From contig JACKBA010000017.1 of assembly GCA_020634815.1 (NCBI GenBank), positions 1-64,000 of the forward strand: a stretch of 64,000 nt of DNA, given 5' to 3'. Shown here in pieces: positions 34,050 to 44,212 of the stretch. Each line of letters begins with the position of its first letter. Within the stretch, counting starts at the first letter, position 1. The position numbers were made by a program, and so were the translations under genes. The DNA is from Caldilineaceae bacterium. Lineage in GTDB: Bacteria; Chloroflexota; Anaerolineae; Caldilineales; Caldilineaceae. The notes below the pieces were generated by a model. The model had not been told where the DNA came from. It saw only the letters and a list, made by a program, of their open reading frames with translations, and did no database searches.

Positions 34050-34760
34050 CGCGATATAGAGCCGCTTGTTGATCGCCCCCTTGCTCTTGTAGTCCACCAC
34101 CTTGATCGCGCCGACTTCCTGCGTGTTGGCCACGTGCGTGCCGCCGTCCGCCTGCAAGTCCAGCCCGACAATCTCGACCGTGCGCACTTCCTGGATGCCT
34201 TCGGGCAGCAAGTTGATCTTGGTGCGTATCAGGTCGGGTATCTCGAACGCTTCGGCCCGCGGCAGGATCTGCGTGCGGACAGGACGACCGGCAGCAACCT
34301 CGATGTTGACCTTTGCCTCAATCTCCTGGATGAGGTCCTTGCTCAGACTGGCGAACTCGAAGTCCATGCGCCCCTCGCCGGGGTCCATGTTGCCACCCGT
34401 CACCTGGGCGCCATAGTCGCGCCAGACGACGCCGCAGAGGATGTGCATGGCCGTGTGCGTGCGCATGAGCCGGTAGCGTCGCTCCCAGTCGACGATGCCG
34501 CGCACGGCAGCACCGGTCGTAATCAACGGCAGGCCGCCGTCGGTCGCCAGCCAGTGCCAGACGCTGTCGCCTTCCTTCTTCGTCTTGGTGACGGCCAGGC
34601 GTTGGCCGTCCACTTCGAGCCAACCCACATCGTTCGGCTGCCCTCCGCCGCCCGGATAGAAGGCCGACCGGTCCAGTGCGACCCGCTCTTCCTCCACAGC
34701 GGTCACGAAGGCGTCGAACTCCTGCACGTAGGCGTCGGTATAATAGAGAAGTTCGGTCAT
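34038..34760 (-). CDS. Alanyl-tRNA editing protein (AlaX type), under T-box control
   Basis: 240 residues from ATG 34760 (GGGAGAG upstream; a GTG directly before it is the alternative). The N-terminal beta-domain has DRSAFYPGGGGQPNDVGWL, typical of AlaRS/AlaX editing domains. The zinc-binding motif HTAMH (about 103-107) and the second site GGTHVANTQEVGAI near 215 follow. AlaX proteins hydrolyse Ser or Gly mischarged onto tRNA-Ala. The gene sits behind a complete T-box leader, so its expression answers to an uncharged tRNA. Further downstream on the same strand, beyond the inserted toxin-antitoxin-like pair, lies ileS. Confidence 0.88.
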   Translation of the reverse strand: MTELLYYTDAYVQEFDAFVTAVEEERVALDRSAFYPGGGGQPNDVGWLEVDGQRLAVTKTKKEGDSVWHWLATDGGLPLITTGAAVRGIVDWERRYRLMRTHTAMHILCGVVWRDYGAQVTGGNMDPGEGRMDFEFASLSKDLIQEIEAKVNIEVAAGRPVRTQILPRAEAFEIPDLIRTKINLLPEGIQEVRTVEIVGLDLQADGGTHVANTQEVGAIKVVDYKSKGAINKRLYIALPV

Positions 34761-34789
34761 CACGCTCTCCCAGCAACAAGAATCAAAAA

Positions 34790-35073
34790 CAAAAAGCCCA
34801 TCCCCAAACGGGGACGGGCTAGATAGTCCGCGGTACCACCCCGGTTCCCGCCATCAACTGGCCGGGCACCTCGCTGCAAAGCCACACACAACGGTGCGAG
34901 TTCGCCGTGGCGCTATCGGGCCACGAAACCGGCGGCGCCTACTGGATCGTTCGTTCGGGCCGCTGCTCCGGAGGGATATTCATCGTCGAAGGGTTCGCCC
35001 GGCTTCCACCGCCCCGGACTCGCTGCCAACGTTTCGACGACTACTCGTCTCCATCAACGCACTTGATTCACTT
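34790..35073 (-). promoter_or_regulatory. T-box riboswitch leader
   Basis: Reading leftward from a likely start near 35073, the leader shows GAGACGAGTAGTC (stem I base), GGCGGTGGAAGCC (distal GNUG-type loop), then GATGAATATCCCTCCGGAG, and finally the T-box GGGGTGGTACCGCGGAC at about 34845-34828. This last sequence is the near-invariant tRNA-acceptor-binding motif. The terminator hairpin follows directly. The specifier codon is not certain: a GAA-N-ATC arrangement near 34984 would suggest isoleucine, but other registers are possible and alanine would fit the gene better. Confidence 0.85.
34791..34820 (-). terminator. T-box intrinsic terminator
   Basis: On the minus strand AGCCCGTCCCC (34820-34810), a short loop and GGGGATGGGCT, then TTTTTGTTTTT. 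It is a classic intrinsic terminator just upstream of the alaX start, mutually exclusive with the T-box antiterminator. Confidence 0.85.
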
Positions 35074-35079
35074 GATGCT

Positions 35080-35108
35080 AGTGTAGCATCCACACTACTG
35101 CCTGTCAA
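35080..35108 (-). promoter_or_regulatory. Consensus promoter of the T-box/alaX unit
   Basis: TTGACA (35108-35103), 17-base spacer, TGC extended -10, TACACT (35085-35080) on the minus strand. This is the best sigma-70-type match in the window; transcription would start near 35073. It overlaps the last bases before the neighbouring phosphodiesterase stop. Confidence 0.8.
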
Positions 35109-35130
35109 TCCAAAATTGTACGAAATTCTG

Positions 35131-37203
35131 TCAGCCCGGCATGGCGTCCACCTGCCGCTTGAGCACGCGGTAGAGTTGCTCGGCGCCTACGATCGACTCG
35201 TTGCGTAGCTGCCACGCCACCGGAGACAGCAGGAAGGGCCGGTTCTGTCCGCCGCCCAGCCCGCCATGAAAGCCGATTAGTTCCTCGAACGCACACGCTT
35301 CGTCCGCAACCGGGTCATAGAAGCTGTTGATGAGCAGGTCGGGCGCGTTGTCGTAGAGATCGGCCCGGCGCAGCAGCATGGGCGCGTGCAGCGAGAAATA
35401 GGCCAGCGGGTTCTCGCCGGTGACGCGGTCCTGCGCAAGGTAGTAGATGCCGCGTGCCCCGATTGCCAGCGGTCCGTACCGCTCCGACCGCACCAGCACG
35501 AAGCCAATACCGGGGTGGCGCACGAGGCCGTCGACCAGGCCGGGGAAGTGCGCTTCCAGCGCCTCCAGCGACAGCCGTTCCTGCCAGTCGGTAAAGTAAA
35601 CGAGGCCCAGGTTGCCCGATGCCAGCACGATCAGTTGCGCCTCCTCCGCCGTGATGACGCGGCCGGCCTGCTCGTCGAGCATACGCTGGTAGTCGGGGCC
35701 GACCGCGACCTCGCCATCCTCAGTGCGCTGGCGCGTAACGGTGCGCACGAAACGGCCCAGCATGTAGGGATCCTGCTGCGCCACTTCGCTGACGAGGGCG
35801 GCCACATGCCCCCACTCTTCGTCGGTTTGCAGTCGGGCGTGAATCTTGAGGTCGCGCGGCAGCAGCTTCTGGATGGCCTGCTTGAGCGTCACGCCGTAAC
35901 GCTGCTTGAAGGTGGCGCCCTGCGTCTGGCCGTGGTCGGAAAGGATGACGAACTGGTACGGCCGGTCGGCGGCCTGTGCGGCGCGTTCGACGCGGGCAAA
36001 GGCGCGGTCAAGCTGCGAGAGCACGCGTAGCGAGTCCCGGTCGACGATGCCCGAGTGGTGCGCCACCTCGTCATAGGCCGACAGCGTCGCATAGATGACG
36101 TCGGCATCACCCTGCAGGACGTCGGTGATGAGCGTATCGACGGTGACGTCGCGCAGCAGCACGGCAGTGGCCGCGCGCAGGATCGGATAGAGGCCGCGCC
36201 GGCGCTCGCTCAGCCGCGGGCGAATGTCGAGCCGTTCCTGGTGCCAGCGCTCGCGCACCTCGCGCACCATGTCCACCGCCATCAGGCTGAGCGTGCGCAC
36301 GAAGTTGTAGGGGTTGGCGAAAAACGCAAAATAGGAGGGCGTGTAGAGCTTGGCCACGCTGGTTGCGCGTGAGTACGTGAGCATGACGTCGGCCGCATCG
36401 CCCGTGAAGAGGTTGGCGCGGCTGCAGCCGTTTCGCCACAGCAAGCCGTTGCCGTTGGAGATGCGTTCCTCGATGGCCTCCGCATCGCGCAGGCCGAAGC
36501 TGCTCACGACCCGGCTGTTCTCGCCCTTCTCCACCCAGCGAAAGGCCGGGATATTGAAGTTGTTGCCATGCAAGATGCCGGCTTGCGCCGCGCCCGTCTG
36601 GCTGGACAGGTCGGTCTCCCACGCGCTCAACTCGTGTGATCTGCCTTCCAGCAGGCCGGCCAGTGCCGGCATGTGACCGGTGGCGAGCGCATGGCGCAGT
36701 ACCGGCTCGGAGAGGCCGTCGATCTCCAGGAAGAGAATGCCGGGATAGCGACGGGGCGGGCGGCGTCCGGCCATGCGCCGCGTGGCGCGCTGCAAGACCG
36801 AGCGGTAGAAGGAGGCGTCTTCGTCGATGGTCAGTAACCCAGAAATGGTGGTGTTGGCCACGGTCACGACGACGGCTGCCAGCAGCGCGTAGCCATAGTT
36901 GTTGAAGTGGATGCCGGGAACGAACTGACCGCCGATCCAGAAGATCAGGCCGTTGAGGAGGAAGGTAAAAAAGCCGAAACTGAAGACCAGAAAGGGTAGC
37001 GTCAGCCGGGCAAGCACGGGCCACAACAACGCGTTGAGGATACCCACGAAGGCGGTGAATTGCACGGCCGGCCACAGCCCCGCCAGTTGCACGCCGCCCA
37101 GGGCGGCGGCGACGACGATCACCGTCATCAGCTCAATGAGCCAGATGAGCAGCGTGCGCCCAAGCCACTGGGCCGTGGTGATATGCGGTCCGCGGATAGC
37201 CAT
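35131..37203 (-). CDS. Holin-like membrane domain fused to an alkaline-phosphatase-superfamily domain
   Basis: 690 residues. The first 125 residues contain four membrane helices in the pattern of the small phage-holin superfamily IV/DUF family (LGRTLLIWLIELMTVIVVAAALGG; LTLPFLVFSFGFFTFLLNGLIFW). From about 155 a phosphodiesterase-type domain follows: FLEIDGLSEPVLRHAL (metal Asp), WETDLSSQTGAAQAGILHGNN (nucleophile Thr/Ser region), YDEVAHHSG (metal Asp/His), and LSDHGQTQGATF (Asp-His). This is the type I phosphodiesterase/nucleotide pyrophosphatase fold, so it probably acts outside the membrane on a phosphodiester. The substrate is unknown. It follows the BCCP gene by 24 bases. Confidence 0.8.
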   Translation of the reverse strand: MAIRGPHITTAQWLGRTLLIWLIELMTVIVVAAALGGVQLAGLWPAVQFTAFVGILNALLWPVLARLTLPFLVFSFGFFTFLLNGLIFWIGGQFVPGIHFNNYGYALLAAVVVTVANTTISGLLTIDEDASFYRSVLQRATRRMAGRRPPRRYPGILFLEIDGLSEPVLRHALATGHMPALAGLLEGRSHELSAWETDLSSQTGAAQAGILHGNNFNIPAFRWVEKGENSRVVSSFGLRDAEAIEERISNGNGLLWRNGCSRANLFTGDAADVMLTYSRATSVAKLYTPSYFAFFANPYNFVRTLSLMAVDMVREVRERWHQERLDIRPRLSERRRGLYPILRAATAVLLRDVTVDTLITDVLQGDADVIYATLSAYDEVAHHSGIVDRDSLRVLSQLDRAFARVERAAQAADRPYQFVILSDHGQTQGATFKQRYGVTLKQAIQKLLPRDLKIHARLQTDEEWGHVAALVSEVAQQDPYMLGRFVRTVTRQRTEDGEVAVGPDYQRMLDEQAGRVITAEEAQLIVLASGNLGLVYFTDWQERLSLEALEAHFPGLVDGLVRHPGIGFVLVRSERYGPLAIGARGIYYLAQDRVTGENPLAYFSLHAPMLLRRADLYDNAPDLLINSFYDPVADEACAFEELIGFHGGLGGGQNRPFLLSPVAWQLRNESIVGAEQLYRVLKRQVDAMPG

Positions 37204-37227
37204 GCGCTGCCTGTCCGCCCAGCCCTG

Positions 37228-37722
37228 CTATTCGAGGACGATGAGGACTGCGTTCTGTTCTACCCGCTGGCCCGGCGCTACTTCGACGGATTTGATCACG
37301 CCGGGCCGCATGGAGCGAATCTCATTCTCCATCTTCATGGCTTCGAGAATGACCAGCGGCTGGCCTTCCTCGATGGCGTCGCCGGCAGCGGCGAGCACCT
37401 TGACGACAAGCCCTGGGATGGGCGCTACGACGGCAAGCTCGCCGGCCGGGAGGCTGGGCATCTTACGCGCCTGGTTGAGCCGCCGGCTGCGCTCATCCTG
37501 CACCTGCACCTGGAACTGCTGGCTGCGGATCGAGACCGTGTAGTTGAAGCGGTCCGACGTGACAAGCAACTCGTGGCTTTGACCGCCAAAGAGAATGCTG
37601 AAAAGTTCCGGCGTGCCGCTGCGCACGATATCTACATTCACCGGTTCGCCGTCGAGCAGGATCTGCGAATCGGTGATCTCCACTTCGTACTCGTTGCTGC
37701 CGATGCGTGCGAAGTATTTCAC
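37228..37722 (-). CDS. Biotin carboxyl carrier protein of an acyl-CoA carboxylase
   Basis: 164 residues. The C-terminal biotinyl domain has the biotin-accepting Lys130 in EAMKMEN, preceded by APIPGLVVKVLAAAGDAIEEGQPL. The N-terminal 80 residues form a small beta-rich domain of the kind seen in BCCP of propionyl- or methylcrotonyl-CoA carboxylases and decarboxylase gamma subunits. Its ATG overlaps the biotin carboxylase stop by four bases. Biotinylation is presumably done by the BirA-like ligase encoded at 43345-44202. Confidence 0.92.
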   Translation of the reverse strand: MKYFARIGSNEYEVEITDSQILLDGEPVNVDIVRSGTPELFSILFGGQSHELLVTSDRFNYTVSIRSQQFQVQVQDERSRRLNQARKMPSLPAGELAVVAPIPGLVVKVLAAAGDAIEEGQPLVILEAMKMENEIRSMRPGVIKSVEVAPGQRVEQNAVLIVLE

Positions 37723-39236
37723 CAGTTCCCCCTCTGTGCGCGCATGCGTCCCGATAACTTCCAGTCATTGGCCTGCGTGTCGCCGTTCGACGACTGCCCG
37801 AAGTGGGCCACGGCCTGGCGTCCTTCTTCGTGGGCCAGCATCGCCGCCACCACGGCCGCCAGTTGTTCGTGCTCGATGGATTGCGGCGGCCGGGCACTGA
37901 TGCGCCGGCGGCTGAGGAATCCCGTGTCGAAGGTGCCCCAGATAAACTCGGTGCTGTCCATGATCTCCTGGTGAAAGGGGATCGAGGTCCGAATGCCGGC
38001 AATGCGGTACTCGTTCAATGCGCGGCGCATGCGCAGAATGGCCTCGGCCCGATTTTCGCCATAGACGATGAGCTTGGCGACCATGGGGTCGTAATAGAGG
38101 CTGATTTCGCCGCCCTCATAGAGGCTGCTTTCGACGCGCACACCCGGCCCGGTCGGCTCCTGCAAGTAAGTGACCTTGCCGCTGCTGGGCATGAAGTTGT
38201 TGAACGGGTCCTCGGCCGTGATACGACACTCGATGGCCCAGCCCTTGGGCGCAATGTCTTCCTGGCGGTAGCGCAGGCGACGGCCGGCGGCAATCGCGAT
38301 CTGTTCCTTGACAATGTCGATGCCGGTCACCAGTTCGGTCACCGGGTGCTCGACCTGGAGGCGAGTGTTCATCTCCAGGAAATAGTACTTGTTGTCCTTG
38401 CTGTCAAAAAGAAACTCGATCGTGCCGGCATTGACGTAGCCGACCGACTCGGCTGCCGCCACCGCCACGCGACCCATCTCCGCCCGCATCTTCTCGTCGA
38501 TGGCGACACTGGGCGCTTCCTCGATGAGCTTCTGGTGACGGCGCTGAATGCTGCACTCGCGCTCGCCCAGATGAATCGTGTTGCCGTGACTGTCAGCCAG
38601 CACCTGAATCTCGATGTGGCGGGCGTTGGTGATCAGCTTCTCCAGGTAGACTTCGTCGTTGCCAAAGGCGGCCATTGCCTCACGGCGGGCCGCGCCGATG
38701 GCACTCTCAAACGCGCCGGCGTCGAGCACGGCGCGCATGCCCTTGCCGCCGCCGCCGGCCGCCGCCTTGATCATGAGCGGGAAGCCGATCTCGTGCGCCG
38801 CTGCCATCAGCGCTTCGTCGTTGAGCCCCTTCTCGCTGCCGGGCACGAGCGGCACGCCGCGCTTGCGCACCGTCTCGCGCGCCGTGATCTTGTCGCCCAT
38901 GGCGGCGATGGCGTCGGCGCTGGGCCCGATGAAGGTGATGCCGGCATCGGCGCAGGCAGCGGCAAACTCGGCGCGCTCGGAGAGAAAGCCATAGCCGGGG
39001 TGGATGGCATCGGCGCCGGACTTGCGGGCGGCGTCGATGATGCGGTCGATGCGCAGGTAGCTCTCGCGGCTGGGCGCCGGTCCGAGGAGGTAGGCCTCGT
39101 CGGCGTAGCGTACGTGCAGGGCCGTCCGATCCGCCTCGGAAAAGACGGCGACAGTGGAGATGCCGCGTTCCTCGCAGGCGCGTAGCACGCGCACGGCGAT
39201 TTCCCCGCGGTTGGCGACCAATACTTTCTTAAACAT
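37719..39236 (-). CDS. Biotin carboxylase subunit of an acyl-CoA carboxylase
   Basis: 505 residues, ATP-grasp fold. MFKKVLVANRGEIAVRVLRAC opens the chain, with HPGYGFLSERAEFA near 80, the ATP-binding glycine loop AAGGGGKGMR near 165, and ERECSIQRRHQKLIEEAPS near 232. MNTRLQVEHPVTE near 290 and EDPFNNFMPSSGKV near 340 complete the biotin carboxylase set. It carboxylates BCCP-bound biotin using bicarbonate and ATP. AccC proper is usually about 450 residues; the extra C-terminal portion here is typical of acyl-CoA carboxylase alpha-type enzymes. It is coupled to the BCCP gene by ATGA. Confidence 0.92.
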   Translation of the reverse strand: MFKKVLVANRGEIAVRVLRACEERGISTVAVFSEADRTALHVRYADEAYLLGPAPSRESYLRIDRIIDAARKSGADAIHPGYGFLSERAEFAAACADAGITFIGPSADAIAAMGDKITARETVRKRGVPLVPGSEKGLNDEALMAAAHEIGFPLMIKAAAGGGGKGMRAVLDAGAFESAIGAARREAMAAFGNDEVYLEKLITNARHIEIQVLADSHGNTIHLGERECSIQRRHQKLIEEAPSVAIDEKMRAEMGRVAVAAAESVGYVNAGTIEFLFDSKDNKYYFLEMNTRLQVEHPVTELVTGIDIVKEQIAIAAGRRLRYRQEDIAPKGWAIECRITAEDPFNNFMPSSGKVTYLQEPTGPGVRVESSLYEGGEISLYYDPMVAKLIVYGENRAEAILRMRRALNEYRIAGIRTSIPFHQEIMDSTEFIWGTFDTGFLSRRRISARPPQSIEHEQLAAVVAAMLAHEEGRQAVAHFGQSSNGDTQANDWKLSGRMRAQRGNW

Positions 39237-39292
39237 TGTCGATGCCCTTTGTCATTCGAGTCTTCCCGGCGTATGGCGGCGGCTTCGGCTGG

Positions 39293-39903
39293 TCATCCCT
39301 GGTGCGCTTCGAGCGTTGTCTGGCGGCCAAACCCGTCGCGATGCACGCGGCCGGTGACGATAACCCGGTCGTGGTGCAACGGCAGCGGCACCAATTCCGG
39401 CGTCTCGTGCCACTGGCCAAAATGGATGTCGCCTGGGGCAAGCACCAGCCGCTGGAAATTCCACAAGGTAAGGTTGGTCGGATGTCCGATGCTCGTGCGG
39501 AACTCTTCCTCGAAGATGCCCTGTACGCGCCCGATACCGCTGAGATAGCGCGTTTCCCACGTGCCGTAGGGCAGGCGGCCGTCAGCCTGGGGTGCGCAGG
39601 TGACGCGGATCTTGACGACGCCGCAATCGACCAGCAGCACGGCGGTCTGTTCGCCCTCTTCGTCGACCAACTCGGCCTCGCGAATCTGCCCGGCGAAGGC
39701 ATATTGGGCCGGTCCGACGCGGACAAACTGGCTCGGGATCGCCTCTTTCTGGACGGCGAACCGGCTTTCGGCCGAAGCGTCGGGCAGCAGGACGCCGGCG
39801 TCGAGCACGACGCTTACCGGCTCGCCCTGTTTCAGCCCGGGAAAGCCCATCATCTCGTATTGATATGCCGTCAATTCGAATTCAATTTCCGGCAGCGGTA
39901 ACT

Positions 39904-39907
<4 letters not shown>
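39293..39907 (-). CDS. Unknown protein inside the acyl-CoA carboxylase operon
   Basis: 204 residues from ATG 39907, overlapping the carboxyltransferase stop by four bases, so it is translated with it. The composition is soluble and beta-rich: MKLPLPEIEFELTAYQYEMMG, FAGQIREAELVDEEGEQTAVLLVDCG, and a C-terminal HHDRVIVTGRVHRDGFGR. I recognise no domain or catalytic motif. The fixed place between carboxyltransferase and biotin carboxylase genes suggests a structural or assembly role in the complex, but this is inference only. Confidence 0.75.
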
Positions 39908-41463
<1,556 letters not shown>

Positions 41464-41547
41464 CGTCTGCCTGCCTTTTTCTGAACGGCGCATGCGCTGC
41501 TTCTGCCGGCGCCGTTTGGAGATCGGTCTCGAACGCTCGAGCCGCCG

Positions 41548-42591
41548 CTAGGGATTTACTTCGATCACGATCTTGCCGAACATGTCGCCGGCGAGCATAT
41601 GCTCTATTGCGCGGCGAAACTCCTGAATTGGGAAAACAGAGTCTACCACCGGCGTCAGTTTTCCCTGAAAGACAAGATCCATGACCGTCAAATAATCAGC
41701 TTGCGTGCCCATGGTACTTCCAATCAGCCTGATTTGTCTACCGAAGATCAGGTTGATGGGAATCTGCGCCGTATAGCCGCTCGTGCCGCCCACGGTGACC
41801 AGGCGTCCGCCCACGCGCAATGTGCGCAAACTGCTCGGCCAGGTGGCCTGCCCGACGTTGTCGACGACCAGGTCGATCCCTTCCCGATGCGTGGCGGCAA
41901 AGACGGCGCGTGACCACTCCGGCTCCGCCGTGCGGTCGACCACCCAGTCGGCGCCCAGCAGCCGTGCACGTTCTGCCTTCTCGGCGTTGCCCGCCACGAC
42001 GTAGACGGATGCCCCCGCCAGCTTGGCGATCTGCACCGACGCGGTATTGACGCCACCGCCGGCGCCCACTACCAGCACGCGCTCGGCGGCGCGCAAGTTG
42101 CCGGCCACCATGAGGCTGTGCCACGCCGTGACGTAGACCAGCGAGGCAGCGGCTGCCAGCCGCATATCGTATCCGTCCGGCACGGCCACCAGGTTGCGCG
42201 CCGGCACCACGACGAAATCGGCGCATGCGCCGCGCACGTGCTCGCCGATCAGGCAGGCACGGCGGCAGTGGTTGACGCGGCCATCGAGGCAGGCACGGCA
42301 GCCGCCGCACCAGATCAGCGGATTGGCCGTGACGCGCTGACCAGGCTGCCAGTTGGTTACGCCGGCGCCCACGGCGACGATCTCGCCACTGAAGTCGCTG
42401 CATGGGATGTGGGGGAATACGAGTTCCAGCCCTTTCCAGCCGATGCGCACGAAATCGTCGAGCCGGTTCAGCGCGGCGTACGCCACGCGCACCAGCACCT
42501 CATCGGGACCCGGCTGCGGCTGCGGCATGTCGTCGACAAGTGTATAGACTTCGGGTGACGGGTCATGGTGGCGGAAGACAATCGCCCGCAT
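41548..42591 (-). CDS. Zinc-type alcohol dehydrogenase / quinone oxidoreductase
   Basis: 347 residues from ATG 42591. Medium-chain dehydrogenase: FPHIPCSDFSGEIVAVGAGVTNWQPGQRV contains the Asp-rich catalytic zinc region (PCSDFSG), and GGCRACLDGRVNHCRR supplies the four Cys of a structural zinc site. The NAD(P) loop is VLVVGAGGGVNTASVQIAKLAGA, slightly altered from GxGxxG, and VVDNVGQATWPSSLRTL follows. Substrate unknown. It lies 84 bases upstream of the carboxylase operon on the same strand and just downstream of a small membrane-protein gene; ATG positions at 42621 and 42612 are possible longer starts. Confidence 0.85.
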   Translation of the reverse strand: MRAIVFRHHDPSPEVYTLVDDMPQPQPGPDEVLVRVAYAALNRLDDFVRIGWKGLELVFPHIPCSDFSGEIVAVGAGVTNWQPGQRVTANPLIWCGGCRACLDGRVNHCRRACLIGEHVRGACADFVVVPARNLVAVPDGYDMRLAAAASLVYVTAWHSLMVAGNLRAAERVLVVGAGGGVNTASVQIAKLAGASVYVVAGNAEKAERARLLGADWVVDRTAEPEWSRAVFAATHREGIDLVVDNVGQATWPSSLRTLRVGGRLVTVGGTSGYTAQIPINLIFGRQIRLIGSTMGTQADYLTVMDLVFQGKLTPVVDSVFPIQEFRRAIEHMLAGDMFGKIVIEVNP

Positions 42592-42633
42592 GGGTTTTCC
42601 GTGGCCTTTCGACATCAGCACAGACCGGGACGC

Positions 42634-43029
42634 TCATCCCGTACCGACGAGCAGCAACGTGGCAGCCAATGCGCCGACCAACATGCACAGCCCGAGAAAG
42701 ATCAGCGAAATCACGATCAAGCCGCAACTCATCGTGATATTTGCCATCGCTGCCCTGGAACCGGTCAGGCTGGTGAGCCCGGCGCCGGCAATGCCCAGCC
42801 CGGCACTGGCGCCCAGAGCCGCAACAAACACACTGGCAGGTAAATCCCATCCTGCCACTGTGTAAGTAAGGTACAAACCAATAACGCCAAAGGCAACTCC
42901 ACACGCAGCGCTGATCAGGATGATGGGCAGCGACGGACCGGTGTCGTCGAAGTCGGCCTCGAAGTCATCGTACGGGGTCCCGCTGTCCATTTCATCTGGG
43001 GAATTGCGTGCGGAAAAATCTCGAGACAA
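42634..43029 (-). CDS. Small membrane protein, three predicted helices
   Basis: 131 residues from TTG 43029, with GGAGCC a few bases upstream. The first 33 residues are hydrophilic and acidic (PYDDFEADFDDTGPS). Three hydrophobic helices follow at about 35-56, 64-84 and 97-127, rich in Gly/Ala, ending LLLVGTG. I recognise no family. A TAGAAT (43091-43086, minus strand) lies about 55 bases upstream. It precedes the dehydrogenase gene by 42 bases and may share its transcript. Confidence 0.65.
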   Translation of the reverse strand: MSRDFSARNSPDEMDSGTPYDDFEADFDDTGPSLPIILISAACGVAFGVIGLYLTYTVAGWDLPASVFVAALGASAGLGIAGAGLTSLTGSRAAMANITMSCGLIVISLIFLGLCMLVGALAATLLLVGTG

Positions 43030-43167
43030 AGCGGCTCCTGAGCGCCGAATACACCATGCCGGTGATTTGTGAGCCCTGATCGGCCTATTCTACACGATGG
43101 AGAATTGACATCCAAAGGTGCCACAGCGTGGGGTGAGTCCGGGCCGGGCGCGACCCAGAATGTTGGC

Positions 43168-43233
43168 GGCGTGCGTCGGACTGGTCAAACGCTCCAGCGC
43201 AGGAAACAATTCCTGACCAGTGCGACGCACGCC
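43168..43233. repeat. Long hairpin in the gap before birA
   Basis: GGCGTGCGTCGGACTGGTCA (43168-43187) pairs with 43214-43233 with a single mismatch, and an inner AGGAA/TTCCT stem sits at 43201-43214. It is flanked by partly related segments (GTTGACTTCGTCATG and GCTGACTTCGCCATG in direct orientation at about 43289 and 43237). The 315-base gap 43030-43344 holds this repeat and promoter sequences only. Confidence 0.6.
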
Positions 43234-43344
43234 GGGGCTGACTTCGCCATGTCCTGGGACGTACCCCGGGCCAGGGTGGTTTGACGGTGTTGACTTCGTC
43301 ATGTAATCTGTCCAAAAACCATAGAATGGAAAATTCGACACCAA

Positions 43345-44202
43345 ATGACAACAAATTCCGCACACCATCCGATTCTGGATATTACGCGTATCGCCGTTGC
43401 GCTCAAGGACGCTGAGATCGGGCATAACATCGACTACCATGCGTCCGTCGACAGCACGATGGCCGTGGCGCACAGATTGGCCGTCGACCCGGCGACGCGG
43501 TCCGGAACGATCGTCGTTGCCGAGGAGCAGACGTCTGGGCTGGGTCGCCTGCAGCGCCGCTGGCTTGCGCCGCCCAACCAGGCGTTGCTTGCCACGCTGA
43601 TCCTCAAGGCGCCGCATCTTCCCGCCAACATAGCATTTCTGCCCATGATTGCCGGCATTGCCGCCGTGCGGGCCATTGCCTGGCTGGTGCCCGACCTTAC
43701 CGACGACCTGGGGTTGAAGTGGCCCAACGATGTGGTGATCGGGGCCGACCTGGCCGGCGCCCGCAAGACCGGCGGCATCTTGATTGAAAGCTCGTTCCTG
43801 CGCGATCAGGTCGATTTCGCCCTTGTCGGCATCGGGATCAACGTCAACCAGGATGCTGCCACGCTGCCGGTCGTGCCGGCCGACGCGCCGCCGCCAACCA
43901 GCCTGCGGGTCGTCGTCGGCCGTACGATCGACCGGACGGCCCTGCTGATTGCGCTCTGCCGAGCCTGGGAGGAACTGGTCTCGCCCGACGCCTCGCCGCA
44001 TGACATCTACCACGAGTGGCGCAATCTGCTGCTCACATTGGGGCAGCCGGTCACAGCGCACCTGTACGCTGATCACGGCGCGACCAGGATTACGGGCCGG
44101 GCCGTCGATGTCACCCCGGATGGCGAGTTGGTCGTCGTCGACGAAGCCGGGATTTCGCATGTGCTCGATGCAGGAGATGTGACCACACGACTGCCCGAGT
44201 AG
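43345..44202 (+). CDS. birA: Biotin-[acetyl-CoA-carboxylase] ligase
   Basis: 285 residues. Biotin protein ligase core: HASVDSTMAVAHRLA (substrate-binding Ser-Thr), VVAEEQTSGLGRLQRRWLAPPNQALLATLIL (biotin/ATP loop, where most enzymes have a GRGRxGR form; here GLGRLQRRW), the catalytic Lys125 in LKWPNDVVI, and GIGINVNQ. A C-terminal SH3-like domain follows (GQPVTAHLYADHGATRITGRAVDV). There is no N-terminal helix-turn-helix, so it should be a ligase without repressor function. The target is presumably the BCCP encoded at 37228-37722. Confidence 0.9.
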   Translation: MTTNSAHHPILDITRIAVALKDAEIGHNIDYHASVDSTMAVAHRLAVDPATRSGTIVVAEEQTSGLGRLQRRWLAPPNQALLATLILKAPHLPANIAFLPMIAGIAAVRAIAWLVPDLTDDLGLKWPNDVVIGADLAGARKTGGILIESSFLRDQVDFALVGIGINVNQDAATLPVVPADAPPPTSLRVVVGRTIDRTALLIALCRAWEELVSPDASPHDIYHEWRNLLLTLGQPVTAHLYADHGATRITGRAVDVTPDGELVVVDEAGISHVLDAGDVTTRLPE

Positions 44203-44212
44203 TCTACTGTCT

